DNA of 5,761 nt, taken from contig JASLBU010000039.1 of assembly GCA_030146365.1 (NCBI GenBank), positions 1 to 5,761 of the forward strand, read 5' to 3'. Both the position numbers and the translations under genes were made by a program. The DNA is from Candidatus Limnocylindria bacterium (GTDB taxonomy: Bacteria; Chloroflexota; Limnocylindria; QHBO01). The notes beneath the pieces are model-generated. The model did not search any database and was not told where the DNA came from. It saw only the letters and a program-made list of their open reading frames with translations. Position 1 is the stretch's first letter. Each line of letters begins with the position of its first letter. Of this stretch, positions 1 to 4,434 are shown one piece after another.

Positions 1-316
1 CGAGGGCCGACCGCCACGGCACGAGGCGCGGCTGCTGGAAGGCGAGGCCGACAAGGCCGTCCCCGGCGCGCGGAACGTCGCCTTCGAGCGTCACCTCCCC
101 GCTGGTCGGTTGCAGCAGGCCGGCCACCAGCCGCAGCAGCGTGCTCTTGCCGCAGCCGTTCGGACCGATGACGACCGTGAACGACCCGGCCGGGACCTCG
201 AGGCTCATCCCGTCGAGCGCCACCAGCCCGTTGGCCGGTCCACCGAAGCGCAGGGTGACGTCGCGCAGGCTGACGCCGATGGCGGGATCGCGAGAAGGAC
301 GGGTGATCGAGGTCAT
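1..316 (-). CDS. ABC transporter ATP-binding protein, N-terminal part, FMN-riboswitch controlled (probable flavin importer ATPase)
   Basis: Partial gene: 105 codons from the start, then it runs off the left edge. I translated it from the minus strand. Residues 15-50 form the ABC beta-sheet start. Walker A is GPNGCGKST at residues 51-59, followed by LLRLVAGLLQPTSGEV. The Q-loop is FQQPRLVPW at 93-101. FQQ plus LVPW is typical of the nitrate/taurine/thiamine-precursor (NitT/TauT, ThiZ-like) ATPase group. The signature motif and Walker B lie outside the window. From sequence alone the substrate would be unclear, but an FMN riboswitch sits directly upstream. By analogy with RibXY-type riboflavin ABC systems, I infer that it powers uptake of riboflavin or a related precursor at the cytoplasmic membrane; permease and binding protein should lie further left. 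Start chosen at ATG 316 with GGAG at 321-324 (spacing 4 nt); an in-frame GTG ten codons upstream is a weaker alternative. Confidence 0.9.
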   Translation of the reverse strand, partial: MTSITRPSRDPAIGVSLRDVTLRFGGPANGLVALDGMSLEVPAGSFTVVIGPNGCGKSTLLRLVAGLLQPTSGEVTLEGDVPRAGDGLVGLAFQQPRLVPWRSAL

Positions 317-339
317 CGTGCTCCGTGTGCCGAGGTCAT
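313..339 (-). other. Possible 8-codon leader ORF overlapping the ABC ATPase start
   Basis: An ATG at 339-337 opens a frame encoding MTSAHGAR and stops at TGA 315-313, which overlaps the ATPase ATG (316-314) as ATGA. The context CGATGACCTCG occurs identically around both ATGs (plus-strand 308-318 and 331-341), so the leader carries a direct repeat of the start region out of frame. It may be chance or may couple translation. No strong ribosome binding site precedes the short ORF. Confidence 0.2.
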
Positions 340-362
340 CGCGCACGGGGCATCGCCACGGA
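321..362 (-). promoter_or_regulatory. Ribosome binding site and candidate masking helix for the ABC ATPase
   Basis: GGAG at 324-321 lies 4 nt before ATG 316. The stretch containing it, CACGGA (327-322), is perfectly complementary to UCCGUG (362-357), which directly follows the leader palindrome. Formation of this 6-bp helix would cover most of the ribosome binding site, so it is a plausible output of the riboswitch. This is inferred from complementarity only; the pairing encloses a 29-nt loop. Confidence 0.35.
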
Positions 363-382
363 CTCCACCCGGCCGGGTGGAG
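363..382 (-). promoter_or_regulatory. Perfect palindromic hairpin in the riboswitch leader (candidate expression platform)
   Basis: CUCCACCC, loop GGCC, GGGUGGAG: an 8-bp perfect stem, five nucleotides after the closing strand of riboswitch P1. It has no following U-run on the minus strand (next bases UCCGUGGCG), so it is not a classical intrinsic terminator. Its 3' arm contains an SD-like GGUGGAG but no productive start codon follows at normal spacing. It could be a U-less terminator or part of a switch that frees or masks the downstream ribosome binding site. Confidence 0.55.
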
Positions 383-387
383 CGCGG

Positions 388-546
388 TCGTCTTCTCCCT
401 TCCGGACTGTGACCGTCGGCTCTGTCTCCCGCGGCGTGCGCCGAGGGTCAGATCGGCCGCATCGGTACAGCACCGATGCGGTTCGCGGGCTGGCTCAGCT
501 GGTGAGCCGACCGCCGGTGGGGACTTTCACCCCGCCCCGAAGACGA
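388..546 (-). promoter_or_regulatory. FMN riboswitch (RFN element)
   Basis: Read on the minus strand, the element starts UCGUCUUC (546-539) and ends GAAGACGA (395-388), a perfect 8-bp P1. Inside are the conserved RFN blocks in order: GGGGCGGGGUGAAAGUCCCC, then ACCGGCGGU, the P3-like stem GGCUCA/UGAGCC, AGCCCGCGA, then AGCCGACGGU, AGUCCGGA and GGGAGAAG. A variable-arm hairpin lies at 481-457 (10-bp perfect stem, 5-nt loop), and a further GC-rich helix lies near 446-428. This set of conserved blocks is specific to the FMN aptamer, which binds flavin mononucleotide and normally lowers expression of riboflavin synthesis or transport genes when FMN is plentiful. The next gene on the same strand is the ABC ATPase at 316. 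Confidence 0.97.
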
Positions 547-565
547 TGGATGTTCGATTGGGCCG

Positions 566-594
566 ATCGTGGCACGCCTCGTAAGGCCGGTCAA
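566..594 (-). promoter_or_regulatory. Candidate promoter for the FMN riboswitch-ABC transporter transcript
   Basis: On the minus strand TTGACC (594-589; 5 of 6 to the -35 consensus) is followed after exactly 17 bp by CACGAT (571-566; 3 of 6 to the -10 consensus). The expected start point is about 7 nt further on, which leaves a short 5' tail before riboswitch P1 at 546. It begins only 6 bp beyond the dedA stop codon, so the ABC operon is probably a separate unit even though no terminator follows dedA. The weak -10 keeps confidence moderate. Confidence 0.5.
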
Positions 595-600
595 CCGACG

Positions 601-1227
601 CTAGGCAGCGGCGCGATCCTGGCGCTTGCCCCACCACCAGCGGGCGGCGAAGAGGAGCACCAGGCCGATGACGACGGCATAGATCACGTACTCGAACGGC
701 TTGATCGTGCGCGAGATGTCCTCGTAGTTGTCGCCGACCACGAATCCGGCATAGATCAGGGCCAGGTTCCACGGCAGCGAGCCGAGCGTGCTGAACAGCA
801 GAAAGCGCCCCATCGGCATGCGGCTGATGCCGGCCGGATAGCTGACGAAGGTGCGCACCAGTGGCACCATGCGGCCGAAGAAGACGGCCCAGCTGCCCCA
901 GCGGTCGAACCAGCGGTCCGCGCGATCCAGATCCTCGGCGCCGATGCCGACGTAGCGGCCGTATCGGTCCAGGATCGGACGCCCGCCCCAGGCGCCGATG
1001 GCATAGCCGACCACCGCCCCCACCACGCTCCCGACCGTGGCCAGGAGGACCGCCAGCGGGATGTTCCACGGCAGGTTCGTCAACGGCTCGAGCACCGAGG
1101 GGTCCGAGGCGGACTGGCTCACCTTCCAACCCGCCATCGGCAGGATGACCTCCGACGGAATCGGGGCCACGATCGTCTCGAGCGCGACGGCCACGGCCAC
1201 GCCGACGTAGCCGACGGCGTCGTACAT
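601..1227 (-). CDS. DedA family (SNARE-associated / VTT domain) membrane protein
   Basis: 208 residues from ATG 1227; a CTG start at 1272 would add 15. Family marks: LETIVAPIPSEVILPMAGW (16-34) with conserved Glu17 and Pro-Ser-Glu 24-26; a Gly/Val helix with GxxxxYxxG (about 70-78); and FFGRMVPLVRTFVSYPAGISR (116-136), whose Arg119 and Arg125 match the functionally required arginines of E. coli YqjA/YghB. A C-terminal membrane helix (180-196) ends in a basic tail. DedA proteins are inner-membrane lipid transporters; some recycle undecaprenyl phosphate (UptA-type). It follows the PAP2 gene in the same frame after one TGA. The 17 codons before ATG 1227 (LLDFIDREVIPFILQ) look like a genuine DedA N-terminus, and ATG 1227 lacks a good ribosome binding site, so the true start may be CTG 1272 (alternative extent 601-1272). 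Substrate unproven. Confidence 0.93.
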   Translation of the reverse strand: MYDAVGYVGVAVAVALETIVAPIPSEVILPMAGWKVSQSASDPSVLEPLTNLPWNIPLAVLLATVGSVVGAVVGYAIGAWGGRPILDRYGRYVGIGAEDLDRADRWFDRWGSWAVFFGRMVPLVRTFVSYPAGISRMPMGRFLLFSTLGSLPWNLALIYAGFVVGDNYEDISRTIKPFEYVIYAVVIGLVLLFAARWWWGKRQDRAAA

Positions 1228-1275
1228 CTGCAGGATGAACGGGATGACCTCGCGGTCGATGAAGTCGAGCAGCGA

Positions 1276-2118
1276 TCAGCCCCCGCCGGTGGCCGGGGGC
1301 GCACGGCGCGGCACGGCCACCCGCCGTTCGCCGCGGGCGCGCCGGGCGGCCGCCTCCGCGGCCTCGCGTGTTCGCATCCGCTCGTCCACGCCCAGCACGT
1401 GGATGGCGACCAGGATCGCGACCAGCGCCGCCCCCGCCATCCACCCACCCAGCACGTCCATGGGGTAGTGGGCGCCGAGGTAGATGCGGGTGGCGCTGAT
1501 GCCGCCGATCAGGATGAGCGCCACGCCGTAGGCGATCTGGCCCTGGCGGTGGTCGTGCGCCAACCGGGCGACGCAGAACGCGGCGATCCCGTAGAGCGCG
1601 GTCGCGCGGAGTGCATGACCTGCCGGGAAGTCGGCGATGTCGTCGAGGCCGATGTTGTTGACGTTGAAGATGGCGCCGACGAGGTCCCCGAGGCTGATCG
1701 CCTCTGCCGACACGAAGTACTTGAGCGCCCACTCGATCGGGAAGCAGAGGGTGCCGAGCGCGAGCAGCAGGGCCAGGTCCCGCCGGCCCCGCGCCAGGGC
1801 GAGCAGCCCGAGCGCGGCGAAGGCAAGGGCGACGAACCAGCCGGAGCCGAGCGCGCTCAGGCCGATGATCACGGTCTCGATCGGCGGCAGGTTGGTCTCG
1901 ACCCAGGTGTGCACCGCCTGCACCACGTTCGACATCAGCCACTCTTCGGGCGCGGTGTACACGGTCGTGCGCTTGAGCATCACGAGCCAGAACAGCGCCG
2001 GAAGCGCGAGCACCGCCAGGAGGAACGCTGCGGCCGGGCTGGGGACCGCTCCACCCAGCCGATGCTCCGCTTCGTCGTGGACCACAAGGCGGCTCATGGG
2101 ATCCGGCAGCCGTCGCAC
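1276..2118 (-). CDS. PAP2-family membrane phosphatase with a degenerate first motif
   Basis: 280 residues from GTG 2118; ATG 2097 is an alternative start. Hydrophobic segments near 30-48, 82-108, 114-127, 171-188, 196-210 and 224-242 fit the six-helix PAP2 fold. Motif C2 is FPAGHA (164-169), keeping His168 with Ala for the usual Ser. Motif C3 is SATRIYLGAHYPMD (208-221), keeping Arg211, nucleophile His217 and Asp221. Motif C1 normally reads K-x6-RP: Lys133 is present but the Arg-Pro position is Ala140-Ile141. An Arg/Ala-rich tail follows residue 245. Family members dephosphorylate phosphatidate, phosphatidylglycerophosphate or undecaprenyl diphosphate on the outer membrane face. The DedA gene downstream suggests a lipid-phosphate pathway. 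The altered C1 leaves open a changed substrate or lower activity. The start codon is probably at the 5' end of the mRNA (see divergent promoter). Confidence 0.9.
   Translation of the reverse strand: MRRLPDPMSRLVVHDEAEHRLGGAVPSPAAAFLLAVLALPALFWLVMLKRTTVYTAPEEWLMSNVVQAVHTWVETNLPPIETVIIGLSALGSGWFVALAFAALGLLALARGRRDLALLLALGTLCFPIEWALKYFVSAEAISLGDLVGAIFNVNNIGLDDIADFPAGHALRATALYGIAAFCVARLAHDHRQGQIAYGVALILIGGISATRIYLGAHYPMDVLGGWMAGAALVAILVAIHVLGVDERMRTREAAEAAARRARGERRVAVPRRAPPATGGG
1279..1300 (-). promoter_or_regulatory. GC-rich hairpin at the PAP2 3' end, next to the DedA start region
   Basis: In the transcript GCCCCCG, an 8-nt loop and CGGGGGC form a 7-bp all-GC stem that ends immediately before the PAP2 stop (1278-1276). 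Its 3' arm is the only G-rich, SD-like stretch ahead of the candidate CTG start of dedA at 1272 (distance about 6 nt). A ribosome finishing PAP2 would open the stem, which fits translational coupling. The same bases encode the Gly-rich PAP2 C-terminus, so chance is possible in this GC-rich DNA. Confidence 0.4.
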
Positions 2119-2124
2119 GGTGCG

Positions 2125-2132
2125 TAGTATAG
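2125..2132. promoter_or_regulatory. Shared, near-symmetric -10 element for the divergent PAP2-dedA and hutH operons
   Basis: The 20-bp gap between GTG 2118 (minus) and ATG 2139 (plus) contains TAGTATA, the most AT-rich spot nearby. On the minus strand TATACT (2131-2126; 5 of 6 to the consensus) lies 7 nt before the PAP2 GTG. On the plus strand TAGTAT (2125-2130; 4 of 6) lies 8 nt before the hutH ATG. Both distances would put transcription starts at or within about two nt of the start codons, giving leaderless mRNAs. I see no convincing -35 box on either side. Confidence 0.55.
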
Positions 2133-2134
2133 GG
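2131..2134 (+). promoter_or_regulatory. Weak SD-like AGGG before hutH
   Basis: AGGG lies 4 nt before ATG 2139, a short spacing. It is useful only if transcription starts upstream of the overlapping -10-like element. If that element is the promoter, the AGGG is not in the mRNA and hutH is read leaderless. Either way ATG 2139 remains the best start, because the protein aligns with the family from its first residues. Confidence 0.3.
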
Positions 2135-2138
2135 ATCG

Positions 2139-3689
2139 ATGCCGCCGCTTCTCCTCACGGGCCGGAACCTCACCGTCGACGGGATCGTCGAGGTCGCGCG
2201 CGGCCACCGGAACGTGGAGCTCGATGCGGAGGCCGCCGAGCGCATGCGCGCCTCACGCGCCGTGATCGAGCGCCTCGTGGCCGATGGCGCCACCGCCTAC
2301 GGGGTGACGACGGGCTTCGGCGACCTCGCCGACGTGCGGATCGATCCGGCCAGGACCGCCGAGCTCCAGCGCAACCTCGTTCGCAGCCACGCGGCCGGCG
2401 TCGGCGAGCCGCTGCCCGATGACGTGGTGCGGGCGATGATGCTGCTGCGGGCCAACGCCCTCGCCGTCGGGCTGTCCGGCGTTCGGGTCGAGGTCGTCGA
2501 GCTGCTGCTCGGGATGCTGAACGCCGAGGTCCATCCGGTGGTGCCGTCGCGCGGCAGCCTCGGGGCGTCGGGCGACCTGGCGCCGCTCGCGCATCTCGCC
2601 CTGGTGCTCATCGGCGAGGGAGAGGCGACCGTCGATGGCGCCGGGCCGGGCGCCGGTGGCGCGGCCCTGGAACGGGCGAAGCTCGTGCCCCTGGAGCTGC
2701 AGGCGAAGGAGGGGCTGGCCCTCCTCAACGGCACGCAGCTCATGTCGGCGCTCGGCGCGCTGGCCCACCACGACGCCCTGCGGCTGGCGTTGAGCGCGGA
2801 CGTCATCGGCGCCATGAGCCTCGAGGCGATGCTCGGAACCGGCGCGGCCTTCGACGAGCGGCTGGTCGCCGCGCGGCCGCATCCCGGCCAGGTCGCGTCT
2901 GCCCGTCACCTGCGCGAGCTGCTGCGCGACAGCGAGATCTGGGCATCGCACCGTGCCGACACCGAGCACCGCGTGCAGGACGCCTACAGTCTGCGCTGCA
3001 TGCCGCAGGTCCATGGCGCGGCGCGTGACGTGCTGGCCGAGCTGGAGCGCGTGCTGAGCGTCGAGCTGAACGCGGCGACCGACAATCCGCTCGTCTTCCC
3101 CTCGGGGGATGTCATCTCTGGCGGCAACTTCCACGGCGAGCCGCTGGCGCTCGCCCTCGACTACGCCACGATGGCGGTCGCCGAGCTCGCCTCGATCAGC
3201 GAGCGCCGCACGGCGCGCCTGGTGGACCCGCACCTCAACGGCGGCCTGCCGGCATTCCTCACCGAGGAGCCGGGGATGGAGAGCGGCCTGATGATCGCCC
3301 ACTACACCGCGGCGGCGCTGGTCAACGAGCTCCAGTCGCTGAGCCACCCGGCCTCGGTGGACACGATCCCCACCAGCGCCAACCAGGAGGACCACGTCAG
3401 CATGGGGGCAACGAGCGCCCTTCAGCTCGCCGCCGCCGTCGACCGCGCCGAGCAGGTGCTGGCCATCGAGGGGCTGTGCGCCGCCCAGGGCCTCGACTTC
3501 CGCGCGCCGATGCGTCCGGGGGTCGGAGTGGGGACGGCCCACGCCGCCATTCGGCGCCGACTCCCCCACCGATCCGGCGACGCGTCACCGTCGCCGGAGA
3601 TCGCCAACATGCGGGCGCTGCTGCACGCCGGCGATCTCCTCGCCAACCCCGCCACCGCTCGCGCCCACGAACGGCCGGTCGATGGCTGA
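2139..3689 (+). CDS. hutH: Histidine ammonia-lyase
   Basis: 516 residues, full length for the family (about 500-520). It removes ammonia from L-histidine to give trans-urocanate, the first step of histidine breakdown, in the cytoplasm. The MIO electrophile forms from Ala143-Ser144-Gly145 in GSLGASGDLAPLAHLAL. Other active-site positions visible: Tyr54 in YGVTTGFG, Ser83-His84 in NLVRSHAAGVGEPL (the pair typical of histidine rather than phenylalanine lyases), Asn198 in LLNGTQ, Tyr283 and Arg286 in QDAYSLRCMPQVHG, Phe331 in GGNFHGEP, and Glu417 in SANQEDHVSMG. All catalytic residues appear intact, so I expect an active enzyme. The C-terminal 50 residues are less conserved and Arg/Pro-rich. Its end overlaps the next gene by 8 bp. 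No hutU, hutI or hutG is in the window, so the rest of the pathway is elsewhere or urocanate is the end product. Confidence 0.96.
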   Translation: MPPLLLTGRNLTVDGIVEVARGHRNVELDAEAAERMRASRAVIERLVADGATAYGVTTGFGDLADVRIDPARTAELQRNLVRSHAAGVGEPLPDDVVRAMMLLRANALAVGLSGVRVEVVELLLGMLNAEVHPVVPSRGSLGASGDLAPLAHLALVLIGEGEATVDGAGPGAGGAALERAKLVPLELQAKEGLALLNGTQLMSALGALAHHDALRLALSADVIGAMSLEAMLGTGAAFDERLVAARPHPGQVASARHLRELLRDSEIWASHRADTEHRVQDAYSLRCMPQVHGAARDVLAELERVLSVELNAATDNPLVFPSGDVISGGNFHGEPLALALDYATMAVAELASISERRTARLVDPHLNGGLPAFLTEEPGMESGLMIAHYTAAALVNELQSLSHPASVDTIPTSANQEDHVSMGATSALQLAAAVDRAEQVLAIEGLCAAQGLDFRAPMRPGVGVGTAHAAIRRRLPHRSGDASPSPEIANMRALLHAGDLLANPATARAHERPVDG

Positions 3690-4434
3690 CCTCGAGTTCC
3701 GGCTCCTCGACGAGGGGTCGTTCGACGAGATCCCGGCGCCCGCAGCGCCCGGAGCGCGCTGCCAGACATGCGACTACTGGGAGCGCCTGGAGGGGACGCG
3801 GTCGCCGGACGCGGAGGCGCGTGACGCCGCGGCGAGGGCGGCGCTCAAGCGCTCACGGCTGCTGGCCGGCCGAGCGGTGGCGGGCGCGTACGCGATGCTC
3901 GCCCACCGCACCGACGCCGTGGATCGCGTCGCGGTCGGCTACGCTCAGTTCGGGCCGCTCAGCGCCTACCCCCGCGCCCAGGTCATCCGGGATCGGTACC
4001 CGGAGCTGCCGGAGTCGCCGGCCCCCTGGGTGGTGACCTGCCTACAGATCGTGCCGGGTGGCGACGCGACCGAACGACACGAGGCGGGCGTCGAGCTGCT
4101 GCGGTCGGTGTGCGACGAGCTCGATCGGCGTGGCATCACCGCCGTCGAGGCCTATCCCGAGGGCGCCGGCAATGCCTGGGAGCCGTCGCCGGGACCGGCA
4201 TCGGTCTACGAGGCTGCCGGCTTCGAGCACGTGGCCGGTGACCAGCGCTTCCCGGTCTACCGGCGTGAGCTGGCCGGTGAGACCGATCCCGACGCCTGGT
4301 CCGATCTCCTGCGCGCCGCGAAGCCGGACGAGGGCGACGACTGGCCGCTCCCGCTGCCTGCCCGCGACGAGGACGACTTCTTCCGGCTGCCGCCCGACAA
4401 GCCGAAGCGCCCGAACCCCTTCGGCGACGACTGA
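3682..4434 (+). CDS. GNAT-like N-acetyltransferase with N-terminal CxxC
   Basis: 250 residues. ATG 3682 lies inside the end of hutH (8-bp overlap), which indicates co-transcription and coupled translation. Visible parts: CQTCDYWE at 27-34; GYAQFGPLSAYPRAQ (86-100), a GNAT central strand and turn; WVVTCLQI (116-123), the strand before the acetyl-CoA loop; AVEAYPEG (154-161); and SVYEAAGFEHVAGDQRFPVYRREL (174-197), the usual C-terminal strand-helix-strand with the AAGF element. A Pro/Asp-rich tail (from about 199) ends KRPNPFGDD. The acetyl-CoA loop, normally (R/Q)xxGx(G/A), reads RHEAGV at 132-137 and is degenerate. I recognise the fold and believe similar CxxC-YW proteins occur in high-GC Gram-positive-like bacteria and Chloroflexota, but no substrate is known to me. 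A role with histidine or urocanate is only guilt by association. Confidence 0.8.
   Translation: MADLEFRLLDEGSFDEIPAPAAPGARCQTCDYWERLEGTRSPDAEARDAAARAALKRSRLLAGRAVAGAYAMLAHRTDAVDRVAVGYAQFGPLSAYPRAQVIRDRYPELPESPAPWVVTCLQIVPGGDATERHEAGVELLRSVCDELDRRGITAVEAYPEGAGNAWEPSPGPASVYEAAGFEHVAGDQRFPVYRRELAGETDPDAWSDLLRAAKPDEGDDWPLPLPARDEDDFFRLPPDKPKRPNPFGDD

Noticed and set aside
363..382. Leader palindrome as a standard intrinsic terminator
   Set aside because: No U-rich tail follows on the minus strand (or on the plus strand), so I list it only as a candidate expression platform.
388..546. TPP or other riboswitch class, suggested by the ThiZ-like ATPase
   Set aside because: The conserved blocks are those of the FMN aptamer; TPP (CUGAGA), cobalamin and SAM signature elements are not present.
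325..2127. 600-residue open frame on the plus strand across the riboswitch, dedA and PAP2
   Set aside because: It is antisense to two well-recognised genes and to a structured RNA, its product is Arg/Asp/His-rich and shows no family motif. Such long antisense frames are expected in very GC-rich coding DNA.
527..2293. 588-residue open frame on the minus strand spanning the promoter, dedA, PAP2 and the start of hutH
   Set aside because: It overlaps dedA and PAP2 on the same strand in another frame and crosses the divergent promoter and part of the riboswitch. Composition is low-complexity Arg/Gly/Pro without domain signals.
2253..3569. 438-residue minus-strand frame opposite hutH
   Set aside because: Shadow of the strongly conserved hutH; no recognisable domain and a repetitive Gln/Arg/Gly-rich composition.
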